Source: Streptomyces sp. NBC_00572 (lineage in GTDB: Bacteria > Actinomycetota > Actinomycetes > Streptomycetales > Streptomycetaceae). Taken from it: a stretch of DNA of 64,000 nucleotides. The translations under genes and the position numbers were made by a program. This document shows, one piece after another, positions 1 to 7,835 of this stretch; position 1 is the stretch's first letter; each line of letters begins with the position of its first letter. The notes below the pieces were generated by a model. It saw only the letters and a list, made by a program, of their open reading frames with translations. It made no database searches and was not told the DNA's origin. The stretch lies in contig NZ_JAPENX010000003.1 of the NCBI RefSeq assembly GCF_026341815.1, positions 62,001 through 126,000 on the forward strand, in the 5' to 3' direction.

Positions 1-1
1 G

Positions 2-259
2 TACGCGTCGATGGCCGAGGCGATGCGGATCGCGTACCCCGGCCAGGAGATGCAGACGGCGGGCATGGGCGGCTCGATCCCGCTCTGCAACACGCTGGCC
101 TCGCTGTACCCGGAGTCGGAGATCCTCCTGATCGGCCTGAGCGAGCCGGAGGCGCAGATCCACGCGCCCAACGAGTCGGTCTCGCCGGAGGAGCTGGAGC
201 GGCTGTCGGTGGCCGAGGCGCACTTCCTCCTCAACTACGCGCATTCGAAGCAGGGCTGA
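2..259 (+). CDS. M20-family dipeptidase, C-terminal part only
   Basis: Only the last 86 codons lie in the window; the frame is open from base 2 and the start is outside. The segment carries GMGGSIPLCN and, further on, HAPNESVSPEELER, which resemble the end of the catalytic domain of M20/M28 metallodipeptidases. In that family the HAPNE histidine lies close to the di-zinc site. The product would be a cytoplasmic peptidase that trims short peptides. A hairpin follows the stop. The family call is good; substrate specificity cannot be judged from the tail. Confidence 0.85.
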   Translation, partial: YASMAEAMRIAYPGQEMQTAGMGGSIPLCNTLASLYPESEILLIGLSEPEAQIHAPNESVSPEELERLSVAEAHFLLNYAHSKQG

Positions 260-282
260 CGGAGCGACGGCTTCGTCCTACA

Positions 283-321
283 GGGTCGCTACCACCCCTA
301 CGTTTCGCGGTAGGGCGACCC
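283..321 (+). terminator. terminator-like hairpin after the M20 gene
   Basis: GGGTCGC pairs with GCGACCC, and an inner TACC pairs with GGTA across a two-base bulge. It sits about 25 bases after the M20 stop, between two convergent genes. There is no U-tract, which is usual for Streptomyces. Confidence 0.5.
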
Positions 322-324
322 CGT

Positions 325-432
325 ACGGATTCGCCGTAGGCCTTCGCCCTAAGGGTTCGCCGTACGAGTTCGCCGTACGAGTTCGCCGTACGGGATCGTC
401 GCAGGCCTTCGCCGCGCGGGTTCGCCGTACGA
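325..432. repeat. 13-bp tandem repeat cluster in a convergent intergenic region
   Basis: The unit GTTCGCCGTACGA occurs at 355-367, 368-380 and, with one end change, 381-393. A further copy is at 420-432, and degenerate TTCGCC pieces surround them. The 260-506 interval holds no convincing gene: just the hairpin and this cluster. It may be a slippage-expanded spacer. Confidence 0.7.
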
Positions 433-506
433 GTTCAGCGTTCGGCGAAGCCGCTCCATCGGCCGGGCCAGGACTCGATGCCTCCGGCCGGTGGCCGCTC
501 CGGCGG

Positions 507-1541
507 TCAGCCCACCGGGTCTCCCGCCTCCAGGTTGAGCACCGTGCCGCGTTCGCGCGCGCGCAGGGCCCAGCGGAGACGGCGGTAGCGGACGGGGGGC
601 AGGAGGTCGGCGGCCTCCTCCTCGGTGACGAAGCGCCAGTCGCGGAGTTCGGCGCCGGGGAGGTGGAGGCGCTCCGTGTCGGCGGGGCCGAGCGTGCCGC
701 CGTCGAAAAGGAGGCGGAGTCCTCCGTAGCCGGGGGGCTGGGGGCGTTCCCAGTCGACGAGCAGGAGGCGGGGTACGGCGTCGAGTTCGAGGCCTATCTC
801 CTCGGCCACCTCGCGCATTCCGGCTCGGGCCGGGGGTTCTCCGGCCTCGACGACCCCGCCGGGAAACTCCCAACCGGGCTTGTAGGTGGGGTCGACGAGC
901 AGGAAGCGGTCCTGCTCGTCGAAGAGCAGGACTCCTGCGGCAAGCGTCTCGCCGGTCGGTTCGGGCGTCTGGACGATGCCGCAGGGCGTGGCCTGCCCCG
1001 CCCGGACCGCGTCGGCGACGGACCGGGCGACCTCGGCCACGGTGAGCGCCGAGGTGTCGACGACGTACGCGTCGGTGGCGAGCCAGCCGAGCGCGGTGCG
1101 GTAGGGCGCGACATGGCCGTGGCACCAGTCCCGGACGCGCGCGTCGGTCTCGGGGTCGCCGTACTCCGACCTGCCGTCGATACGTTGCCGCAGGATCGTT
1201 TCCTCCGGGGCGAGCAGCACATGACGCACGTCGATGCGGCGGGCCGCGAGCCCACCGAAGATCTCGTCCCGGTACTCCTGCCGCAGCAGGGTCATCGGGA
1301 CGATCAGGACACCGCCGACCTCGGCGAGCAGCGCGGCGGCGGTGTCGACCACCAGGCGTCGCCAGATCGGCAGGTCCTGGTAGTCCTCGACCTCGGCGAG
1401 CCGCTTGGCCGGCAGGAGGCCGCGCAGGCCCCCGCCGGTGACCTCGGGGTCGTACAGCGTGCTGTTCGGGATCAGATCGACCAGCTCGCGCGCGGTACTC
1501 GACTTCCCCGCGCCGAACGCACCGTTGATCCAGACGATCAC
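507..1541 (-). CDS. P-loop kinase-like / NUDIX hydrolase fusion protein
   Basis: A 344-residue protein with two parts. Residues 1 to about 180 open with VIVWINGAFGAGKSS, a Walker A loop (residues 7-15) like that of AAA_33/shikimate-kinase-like NTP-binding proteins. The second half has a complete NUDIX box near residues 222-245 (GGVVEAGE...REVAEEIGL), the Mg-binding motif of nucleotide-diphosphate hydrolases. The chosen GTG at 1541 has GAGGGGG just upstream, and the P-loop domain begins at residue 1. A longer frame reaches 1718 but adds sequence of no domain character. The substrate is unknown; nucleotide or cofactor salvage is a guess. It converges with the M20 gene. Confidence 0.82.
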   Translation of the reverse strand: MIVWINGAFGAGKSSTARELVDLIPNSTLYDPEVTGGGLRGLLPAKRLAEVEDYQDLPIWRRLVVDTAAALLAEVGGVLIVPMTLLRQEYRDEIFGGLAARRIDVRHVLLAPEETILRQRIDGRSEYGDPETDARVRDWCHGHVAPYRTALGWLATDAYVVDTSALTVAEVARSVADAVRAGQATPCGIVQTPEPTGETLAAGVLLFDEQDRFLLVDPTYKPGWEFPGGVVEAGEPPARAGMREVAEEIGLELDAVPRLLLVDWERPQPPGYGGLRLLFDGGTLGPADTERLHLPGAELRDWRFVTEEEAADLLPPVRYRRLRWALRARERGTVLNLEAGDPVG

Positions 1542-1733
1542 GTTTCCCCCTCTTCGACAGCCCCCTGTGGCTTGCCCGCAACACCCTGCCACGAAAACCA
1601 CGAAGTCATGTCCCGGTGATTCGGCGCCTCGGTGATTCGGGGTCGCGGTGATGCGGCGTTCGACGTCTCGGCATGTGCGTGACACTTCCGCGCGGGTGTC
1701 GTTGAGAACGGCAAGCACGAGGGGGTGCGGAGA

Positions 1734-1916
1734 ATGAGTCGTAGGGTTCTCGAACGTTTTCCGGCCGGCGGCCCGCGGGGCAGCTGGCCGGCGGAGGAGT
1801 TCGCCGGGGCGCGGCGCGACGAGGGGGTGCCGGCCCGGGTCGTCATGGATCTGGCGTCCGACACCTTCCTGGTGATCGTCGAGCAGCGGGCGCCGGAGCG
1901 GATACGGGAGGAGTGA
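1734..1916 (+). CDS. small hypothetical protein (60 aa)
   Basis: A short reading frame that I do not recognise. It starts at ATG 1734 with GAGGGGG about nine bases upstream; a GTG at 1725 is an alternative. The sequence (MSRRVLERF... ending PERIREE) is soluble and charged, with one hydrophobic strand-like stretch (VVMDLASDTFLVIVE). It has no signal peptide or membrane segment. It lies divergent from the P-loop/NUDIX gene and converges on the ROK gene with a hairpin between. Codon use matches neighbouring genes, which is the main reason for believing it. Confidence 0.5.
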   Translation: MSRRVLERFPAGGPRGSWPAEEFAGARRDEGVPARVVMDLASDTFLVIVEQRAPERIREE

Positions 1917-1938
1917 GCCGGGGGGATCGAGTCAGGAG

Positions 1939-1977
1939 GAGCGAGCCGGGGTACGGCTTCCCGGCTTCCCCTCGCTC
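1939..1977. terminator. bidirectional terminator-like hairpin
   Basis: GAGCGAG pairs with CTCGCTC and an inner GCCGGG pairs with CCCGGC. It lies between the convergent small gene and the ROK gene and overlaps the ROK stop codon. Confidence 0.5.
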
Positions 1978-2971
1978 AGGCCGCCGGGCCCGTCCACGCT
2001 CCCCCGCCCACCGCGCGCGATGCCGCCGCGGCGGCGCCGAGGAGGCCCGCGTCTGTGCCCGTGAGGGCCGGGACGACGGTCAGGTTCCGGACGAAGGAGA
2101 GCGTGGCGTAGGTGGCGAGGCTGCGTCGAAGCGGGGCGAAGAGGACCTCTCCGGCACCCGCCACCCCGCCGCCGACGACCGCGATGTCGATCTCGACGAG
2201 GGCCGCCGTCGCGGCGATGCCCGCCGCGAGCGCTTGGGCCGCCCGCTCGAACGAGGCGACGGCGACCGGGTCTCCGGCGCGCGCGGCGGCGGCCACGGCG
2301 GCGGCGGAGAGATCGCCGTCGGGCCCGGGGCGCCAGCCGTTGTCCAGGGCGCGACGCGCGATGTGCGGGCCGCTGGCGATGCGTTCGACGCAGCCGCGTC
2401 CGCCGCAGGCGCAGGACTCGCCGTCCATGTCCACCACGATGTGACCGATGTGACCGGCGTTGCCGGTGGGGCCCGGGTGGACCTGTCCGCCGAGGACGAG
2501 TCCGCCCCCGACGCCCGTGGAGACCACGAGACAGAGGGCGTTGTCGTGGCCCCGGGCGGCTCCGAGCCAGTGTTCGGCGGCCGTCATGGCGACGCCGTCG
2601 CCGACCAGGGTCACGGGCCGTCCGCCCGTCGCCTTGTGGACCCGTTCGACGAGCGGGTAGTCGCGCCAGCCGGGCACGTTGACCGGGCTGACGATCCCCC
2701 GGTGCGCGTCCACGGGGCCCGCGCTGCCGATACCGACGGCGCCCGCGGCCTCCCACAGGGGCGAGGCCGCGAGGTCGGCGAGTACGTCCTCGACCGCGCC
2801 CATCACCGTCTCGCCGTCCTCACGCGCGGGCGTGGGCCGCTGGGAGCGGACGCGGATGCGCCCCTCACCGTCGACCAGGGCGCCGGCGATCTTGGTTCCC
2901 CCGATGTCGAGAGCGACGACGAGACCGTCGGCGGGGCCGTCGTGGGGGCCCGTGGCGGGATCGGTCTGCAT
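1976..2971 (-). CDS. ROK-family sugar kinase
   Basis: A 331-residue cytoplasmic kinase of the ROK family. The N-terminal phosphate loop DIGGTK is at residues 22-27. The zinc motif CACGGRGC is at 187-194, followed by E. The sugar-binding GEIGH motif reads GHIGH here (173-177), so its glutamate is replaced by histidine; glucose should therefore not be assumed as the substrate. The ATG at 2971 has GGAGA ten bases upstream. The gene is divergent from a LacI-type regulator, with a palindrome between them. The likely job is phosphorylating a sugar or amino sugar under control of that regulator. It lacks an N-terminal DNA-binding domain, so it is a kinase rather than a ROK repressor. Confidence 0.87.
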   Translation of the reverse strand: MQTDPATGPHDGPADGLVVALDIGGTKIAGALVDGEGRIRVRSQRPTPAREDGETVMGAVEDVLADLAASPLWEAAGAVGIGSAGPVDAHRGIVSPVNVPGWRDYPLVERVHKATGGRPVTLVGDGVAMTAAEHWLGAARGHDNALCLVVSTGVGGGLVLGGQVHPGPTGNAGHIGHIVVDMDGESCACGGRGCVERIASGPHIARRALDNGWRPGPDGDLSAAAVAAAARAGDPVAVASFERAAQALAAGIAATAALVEIDIAVVGGGVAGAGEVLFAPLRRSLATYATLSFVRNLTVVPALTGTDAGLLGAAAAASRAVGGGAWTGPAA

Positions 2972-3035
2972 GGGCGTGGGGTCTCCAGTCGGCGACGGCG
3001 GACGGAACGGTCTTCCGTCCAGTCTCCCTCGCCGT

Positions 3036-3047
3036 GACAACGTTGTC
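3036..3047. promoter_or_regulatory. LacI-type operator palindrome
   Basis: GACAACGTTGTC is a perfect 12-bp palindrome with the central CG typical of LacI/GalR operators. It lies in the ROK/LacI divergent region, 65 bp from the ROK start and 122 bp from the LacI start. TATGCT at 3055-3060 is a possible -10 for the regulator gene. Confidence 0.65.
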
Positions 3048-3168
3048 CAGGCCCTATGCTTCGACGAGGGAGTCGATCAGACCACCGCGTCCAGACCATC
3101 GCGTCACGGACACCACCGCGTCGCAGACACCACCGCACCACCGACCTTCGACGGAGGAACCGCACACC

Positions 3169-4203
3169 GTGGCCGACATCGCCCGCCGCCCTGAGCACCG
3201 CTACGGCAACCGGCCCACGATGAAGGACGTCGCCGCGCGCGCGGGCGTCGGCCTGAAGACCGTGTCCCGGGTCGTGAACGGCGAACCGGGGGTCACCGCG
3301 GACACCGAGCGGCGGGTCCAGGAGGCCATCGAGGTCCTCGGTTTCCGCCGCAACGACAGCGCGCGGGTCCTGCGCAAGGGCAGGACCGCGACGGTCGGGC
3401 TCGTACTGGAGGATCTGGCCGACCCGTTCTACGGGCCGCTCAGCCGCGCCGTGGAGGAGGTCGCACGGGCGCACGGGGCCCTCCTCATCAACGGTTCCAG
3501 CGCCGAGGACCCGGCCCGGGAACAGGAGCTGGCGCTCGCGCTGTGCGCGCGCCGGGTCGACGGTCTGATCGTCATTCCCTCGGGCGACGACCACCGTTAT
3601 CTGGAGCCCGAGATCAGGGCGGGCGTCGCCACCGTCTTCGTCGACCGGCCCGCAGGGCTCATCGACGCCGACGCCGTGCTCTCCGACAGCTTCGGCGGGG
3701 CCCGCGACGGTGTGGCCCATCTGATCGCCCACGGGCACCGCCGCATCGGCTTCATCGGTGACCGTCCGCGTATCCACACCGCGGCCGAGCGGCTGCGCGG
3801 CTACCGCGCGGCGATGGAGGACGCGGGTCTCCCGGTCCGGGACGACTGGGTCTCGCCGGGGTCCACGGACCCGGAGCGGGTGAGGACGGCCGTACGGGAG
3901 ATGCTGGCGGCGCCGGAGCCCGTGACGGCGCTGTTCGCGGGGAACAACCGGGTCATGGTCACGGTGGTCCGCGCCCTGGCCGGGCACCCGCGGCCGGTGG
4001 CCCTGGTGGGCTTCGACGACATCGAGCTGGCCGACCTGCTCGGCATCACGGTCGTCGCCCAGGACGCGGCCGCACTGGGCCGGACGGCGGCGGAGCGCCT
4101 GTTCCGGCGCCTCGACGGGGCCGACGAGGCGCCCGAGCGGGTGGTGCTCGGCACCACGCTCCTGGCTCGCGGTTCTGGCGAGATCCCGCCGCCGACCGTC
4201 TGA
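3169..4203 (+). CDS. LacI-family transcriptional regulator
   Basis: A 344-residue one-component repressor. Residues 18-38 (MKDVAARAGVGLKTVSRVVN) form the LacI helix-turn-helix, followed by the hinge and a periplasmic-binding-protein-like sugar domain (TVGLVLEDLADPFYGPL onward). The start is GTG 3169, with GGAGGA ten bases upstream. An internal ATG at 3220 would begin exactly at the helix-turn-helix and is possible. It is divergent from the ROK kinase with a perfect palindrome between, so it probably represses both the kinase gene and itself. The inducer is unknown. Confidence 0.9.
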   Translation: MADIARRPEHRYGNRPTMKDVAARAGVGLKTVSRVVNGEPGVTADTERRVQEAIEVLGFRRNDSARVLRKGRTATVGLVLEDLADPFYGPLSRAVEEVARAHGALLINGSSAEDPAREQELALALCARRVDGLIVIPSGDDHRYLEPEIRAGVATVFVDRPAGLIDADAVLSDSFGGARDGVAHLIAHGHRRIGFIGDRPRIHTAAERLRGYRAAMEDAGLPVRDDWVSPGSTDPERVRTAVREMLAAPEPVTALFAGNNRVMVTVVRALAGHPRPVALVGFDDIELADLLGITVVAQDAAALGRTAAERLFRRLDGADEAPERVVLGTTLLARGSGEIPPPTV

Positions 4204-4297
4204 GGGTCGGCCGTCCGGGCCATCACCCCGACCGCCCGCCGTCCGAAACCGTCACCCCGACCGTCGGGGCCGTCGGAACCGTCACCCTGAGCACAGG

Positions 4298-4330
4298 CCG
4301 TCCGGGCCGCCTCCTCGGCGGCCCGGACGG
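4298..4330. terminator. strong bidirectional terminator
   Basis: CCGTCCGGGCCGCC and GGCGGCCCGGACGG form a perfect 14-bp stem around a TCCTC loop. It lies between the LacI stop and the convergent aldolase-like gene. Confidence 0.85.
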
Positions 4331-4338
4331 TACCGCCG

Positions 4339-5628
4339 CTACTCGGCGGAGGCCGTCAGGTCGCCGCGGCGCGGGGCGGCGAAGCGGTCGAGGGCGGCGC
4401 GGTTCATACCGGTGAGCGCGTCGACCTCGGCGGTGTCGAGGGCGCCGCAGTCGATGCCGCGCAGCAGGTAGGAGCTGAGGGCCTTCGCGGTGGCGGGCTC
4501 GTCCATGACGTCGCCGCCCGCGTGGTTGGCGTACGCGGAGAGGCGCTTGGCGGCGGCCTCGAAGCCCTCGCGGTAGAAGGCGAAGACGGCGGCGTACCGG
4601 GTGGGGATGTGGCCGGGGTGCATGTCCCAGCCCTGGTAGTACGCGCGGGCCAGGGCGCGGCGGGTGAGGCCGTAGTGCAGGCGCCAGGCCTCGTGGACGT
4701 GCTCGGTGGAGCCGACCGGGAGGACGTTGGTGGAGCCGTCGGAGACGCGGACGCCGGTGCCGGCGGCGGCGACCTGCATGATCGCCTTGGCGTGGTCGGC
4801 GGCCGGGTGGTCGCTGGCCTGGTAGGCGGCGGAGACGCCGAGGCAGGCGCTGTAGTCGAAGGTGCCGTAGTGCAGTCCGGTGGCGCGGCCCTCGGCGGCG
4901 CCGATCATGCGGGCCACGGCGGCGGTGCCGTCGGTGGCGAGGATGGACTGGCTGGTCTCGATCTGGATCTCGAAGCCGAGGCGACCGGCGTCGAGGCCGT
5001 GGGCCTTCTCGAAGGCCTCCAGGAGGCGGACGAAGGCGGAGACCTGCTCGGGGTAGGTCACCTTGGGGAGGGTGAGGACGAGCCCGTCGGGGAGGCCGCC
5101 GTTCTCCAGGAGGCCGGTGAGGAAGACGTCGGTGGTGCGGATGCCCCGGTCGCGTACGGCGGACTCCATGCACTTCATCCGGATGCCCATGTACGGGGCT
5201 GCCGTGCCGTTCCGGTACGCCTCCGAGATCAGCCGGGCGGCGCGGGCGGCGTCCTGGTCCTCGTCGGCTCCGGCGTAGCCGTCCTCGAAGTCGACGCGGA
5301 GGTCCTCGATCGGCTCGCGCTCCAGCTTCGCGCGCACGCGGCCGTAGACGTCCTCGGCGAGGTCGTCGGAGAGGCCGAGGACGGCGGCGAAGGAGGCGGC
5401 GTCGGGGGCGTGCTCGTCCAGGGCGGCAAGGGCCTGGTCGCCCCAGGAGCGGACGGTTCCGGCGTCGAAGACGTTGCCGGGTACGTAGACGGTGTGGACG
5501 GGCTGGCGGGTGCCGGGGTCTCCCGGGTAGCGGCGGTCCAGCTCGGCGTCCACCGCTGCGAGGGAGGCGCTGATGCCCTCGCTGACCGCGCCCGCGAGGC
5601 TCGTCGACACCTTCTCCTGCTGACCCAT
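4339..5628 (-). CDS. DUF6986 / HpcH-HpaI aldolase-citrate lyase-like protein
   Basis: A 429-residue soluble protein. DLRVDFEDGYAG and VLTLPKVTYPEQVSAFVRLLEAFE followed by FEIQIETSQSIL are the metal- and substrate-site segments of the citrate-lyase-beta/HpcH TIM-barrel superfamily. The closest named family I know is DUF6986. It probably cleaves or forms a carbon-carbon bond in a 2-oxo or acyl-CoA compound; the substrate is not established. The ATG at 5628 has AGGAGG seven bases upstream. The gene stands alone behind two operator-like inverted repeats, which suggests regulated catabolic use. It converges with the LacI gene. Confidence 0.72.
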   Translation of the reverse strand: MGQQEKVSTSLAGAVSEGISASLAAVDAELDRRYPGDPGTRQPVHTVYVPGNVFDAGTVRSWGDQALAALDEHAPDAASFAAVLGLSDDLAEDVYGRVRAKLEREPIEDLRVDFEDGYAGADEDQDAARAARLISEAYRNGTAAPYMGIRMKCMESAVRDRGIRTTDVFLTGLLENGGLPDGLVLTLPKVTYPEQVSAFVRLLEAFEKAHGLDAGRLGFEIQIETSQSILATDGTAAVARMIGAAEGRATGLHYGTFDYSACLGVSAAYQASDHPAADHAKAIMQVAAAGTGVRVSDGSTNVLPVGSTEHVHEAWRLHYGLTRRALARAYYQGWDMHPGHIPTRYAAVFAFYREGFEAAAKRLSAYANHAGGDVMDEPATAKALSSYLLRGIDCGALDTAEVDALTGMNRAALDRFAAPRRGDLTASAE

Positions 5629-5644
5629 CCCACATCCTCCTATT

Positions 5645-5679
5645 TTCCGCTTCACGGAATCAACAATCCGTATAGCGAA
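5645..5679 (-). promoter_or_regulatory. twin operator-like inverted repeats before the aldolase-like gene
   Basis: Two imperfect 15-bp repeats, TTCCGCTTCACGGAA (5645-5659) and AATCCGTATAGCGAA (5665-5679), have centres 20 bp apart. They lie 17-51 bp upstream of the start. Each has TTCCG-type half-sites resembling IclR-family operators; that regulator family is an inference. Confidence 0.5.
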
Positions 5680-5727
5680 GTTAGTAGTCCGCCGGGACCT
5701 GAGTCAATGGTTGTCCGAAACGGCCGA

Positions 5728-5758
5728 GGGCCGCGCGGTGATCATCACCACGCGGCCC
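5728..5758. terminator. terminator hairpin after etfA
   Basis: GGGCCGCG pairs with CGCGGCCC, with an inner GGTGAT/ATCACC stem after one mismatch. It is about 40 bases past the etfA stop on the minus strand. Confidence 0.75.
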
Positions 5759-5799
5759 CCGGGCCGTACAGAAGCGCAGGTCAAGCCTGCGCGGTCGGA

Positions 5800-6762
5800 T
5801 CAGCCCTTGCGGGACTTGACCTCTTCGGTCAGCTGCGGGACGACATCGAAGAGGTCGCCCACCACGCCGTAGTCGACGAGGTCGAAGATCGGCGCCTCGG
5901 CGTCCTTGTTGATCGCGACGATCGTCTTCGAGGTCTGCATGCCCGCGCGGTGCTGGATCGCGCCGGAGATGCCGGAGGCGATGTACAGCTGCGGCGAGAC
6001 CGACTTGCCGGTCTGGCCGACCTGGTTGGAGTGCGGGTACCAGCCGGCGTCGACCGCGGCGCGCGAGGCGCCGACGGCGGCACCGAGCGAGTCGGCGAGC
6101 GCCTCGATGATCGCGAAGTTCTCGGCACCGTTGACGCCACGGCCGCCGGAGACCACGATCGCGGCCTCGGTCAGCTCCGGGCGGCCGGTCGACTCGCGCG
6201 GGGTGCGGGCGGTCACCTTGGTGCCGGTGGCCAGCGCACCGAAGGAGACCGAGAGGGCCTCGACGGTACCGGCGGCCGGGGCGGCCTCGACGGGGGCCGA
6301 GTTCGGCTTGACCGTGATGACCGGGGTGCCCTTGGAGACACGGGACTTGGTGCTGAAGGAGGCGGCGAACGCGGACTGCGTCGCGACCGGGCCCTCGTCA
6401 CCGGCCTCCAGGTCCACGGCGTCGGTGATGATGCCGGAGCCGATGCGGACCGCGAGACGGGCCGCGATCTCCTTGCCCTCGGCGGAGGACGGGACGAGCA
6501 CGGCGGCCGGGGAAACGGCCTCGTACGCGGCCTGCAGCGCGTCGACCTTGGGGACGACGAGGTACTCGGTGAACTCGGGGGCGTCGGCCGTGAGGACCTT
6601 CACCGCGCCGTGCTCGGCGAGGACGGCGGCGGTGTCGGCGGCGCCGTTGCCGAGCGCGACGGCGACCGGCTCGCCGATGCGGCGGGCGAGGGTCAGCAGC
6701 TCCAGGGTGGGCTTGCGGACGGCTCCGTCGACGTGGTCGACGTAGACGAGAATCTCAGCCAT
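5800..6762 (-). CDS. etfA: electron transfer flavoprotein alpha subunit
   Basis: 320 residues, the normal size for EtfA/FixB. The C-terminal FAD-binding signature is present: VVSGGRGVNGAENF, then GQTGKSVSPQLYIASGISGAIQHRAGM and INKDAEAPIFDLVDYGVVGDLF. With EtfB it forms the soluble FAD/AMP heterodimer that takes electrons from acyl-CoA dehydrogenases and passes them to a membrane quinone reductase. It follows etfB by 87 bp on the same strand and is probably cotranscribed. No ETF-quinone oxidoreductase gene is in the window. The start is ATG 6762, with GGAGATTGAAGTCCC upstream. Confidence 0.97.
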   Translation of the reverse strand: MAEILVYVDHVDGAVRKPTLELLTLARRIGEPVAVALGNGAADTAAVLAEHGAVKVLTADAPEFTEYLVVPKVDALQAAYEAVSPAAVLVPSSAEGKEIAARLAVRIGSGIITDAVDLEAGDEGPVATQSAFAASFSTKSRVSKGTPVITVKPNSAPVEAAPAAGTVEALSVSFGALATGTKVTARTPRESTGRPELTEAAIVVSGGRGVNGAENFAIIEALADSLGAAVGASRAAVDAGWYPHSNQVGQTGKSVSPQLYIASGISGAIQHRAGMQTSKTIVAINKDAEAPIFDLVDYGVVGDLFDVVPQLTEEVKSRKG

Positions 6763-6849
6763 GGGACTTCAATCTCCTGCGAACGGAAAGGGGCGGTCTG
6801 AGGGGCTCGCGCGGGCCGGGGACGGACTCCCGGCTCACGGCGCCGAGTC

Positions 6850-7635
6850 CTAGATGAACTTCTGGCTCGCGAGGAACTCGGCGAGCTGCTTGCCGCCCTC
6901 GCCCTCGTCCTTGACGATCGTGCCCGCGGTGCGCGCCGGACGCTCGGCGGCCGAGTCGACCGCGGTCCAGGCGCCGGCCAGGCCGACCTCGTCCGCGTCG
7001 ATGTCCAGGTCGTCCAGCTCCAGGGACTCCACCGGCTTCTTCTTGGCGGCCATGATGCCCTTGAAGGAGGGGTAGCGCGCCTCACCCGACTGGTCGGTCA
7101 CGGACACGACCGCCGGGAGGGAGGCCTCCAGCTGCTCGGAGGCGGTGTCGCCGTCGCGACGGCCGGTGACCTTGCCGTCCTCGATCTTCACCTCGGAGAG
7201 CAGGGTGACCTGCGGGACGCCCAGACGCTCGGCGAGGATCGCCGGGAGGACACCCATGGTGCCGTCGGTGGAGGCCATACCGGCGATGACGACGTCGTAG
7301 CCGGTCTTCTCGATCGCCTTGGCGAGCACCAGCGAGGTGCCCATGACGTCGGTGCCGTGCAGGTCGTCGTCCTCGACGTGGACGGCCTTGTCGGCGCCCA
7401 TGGACAGCGCCTTGCGCAGCGCGTCCTTGGCGTCCTCGGGGCCGACCGTCAGCACGGTGACCTCGGCGTCGTCCGCCTCTTCGGCGATCTGCAGTGCCTG
7501 CTCGACCGCGTACTCGTCGAGCTCCGACAGCAGGCCGTCGACGTCGTCGCGGTCGACCGTCAGGTCGTCCGCGAACTTCCGGTCTCCGGTCGCGTCGGGC
7601 ACGTACTTCACACAGACAACGATCCTCAAGCTCAC
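6850..7635 (-). CDS. etfB: electron transfer flavoprotein beta subunit
   Basis: 261 residues. The EtfB fold is recognisable from VVCVKYVPD at the N-terminus, the AMP-binding GMASTDGTMGVLP segment, and the C-terminal PSFKGIMAAKKKPVE recognition-loop region, which contacts partner dehydrogenases. It is the first gene of the etfB-etfA pair and is needed for fatty-acid and amino-acid oxidation. The start is GTG 7635, with GGAGAGCCGGC just before it. The roughly 200 bp upstream contain the terminator of the next gene and presumably the etf promoter. Confidence 0.97.
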   Translation of the reverse strand: MSLRIVVCVKYVPDATGDRKFADDLTVDRDDVDGLLSELDEYAVEQALQIAEEADDAEVTVLTVGPEDAKDALRKALSMGADKAVHVEDDDLHGTDVMGTSLVLAKAIEKTGYDVVIAGMASTDGTMGVLPAILAERLGVPQVTLLSEVKIEDGKVTGRRDGDTASEQLEASLPAVVSVTDQSGEARYPSFKGIMAAKKKPVESLELDDLDIDADEVGLAGAWTAVDSAAERPARTAGTIVKDEGEGGKQLAEFLASQKFI

Positions 7636-7711
7636 GCCGGCTCTCCTACTGCATCGTCATAACTGGGCTGCCTTGTTGCTCGCAGCATAGGCGCCTGAAG
7701 GGCGGGTTTCC

Positions 7712-7736
7712 GGTCGGGGCGCCGGACGCCCCGACC
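7712..7736. terminator. perfect 10-bp terminator stem
   Basis: GGTCGGGGCG and CGCCCCGACC pair perfectly around CCGGA. It lies downstream of the flavin reductase gene and upstream of etfB, so it insulates the etf promoter. Confidence 0.8.
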
Positions 7737-7835
7737 TGGAATATTACTCGCCAGTACACCCAGTTCGTTACCCCTGAGCAAGCGCTCAGGCATGTGACCT
7801 TGACAACGCGCGGAGAGCGGCGCGCGCGGGAACCC

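Noticed and set aside
325..432. CRISPR-like reading of the 13-bp repeats
   Set aside because: Repeats are adjacent without unique spacers and too short, and no cas gene is present.
4522..6801. A 759-codon plus-strand frame opposite the aldolase-like and etfA genes
   Set aside because: Low-complexity Gly/Asp/Val translation, antisense to two well-supported genes. It is a codon-bias artefact.
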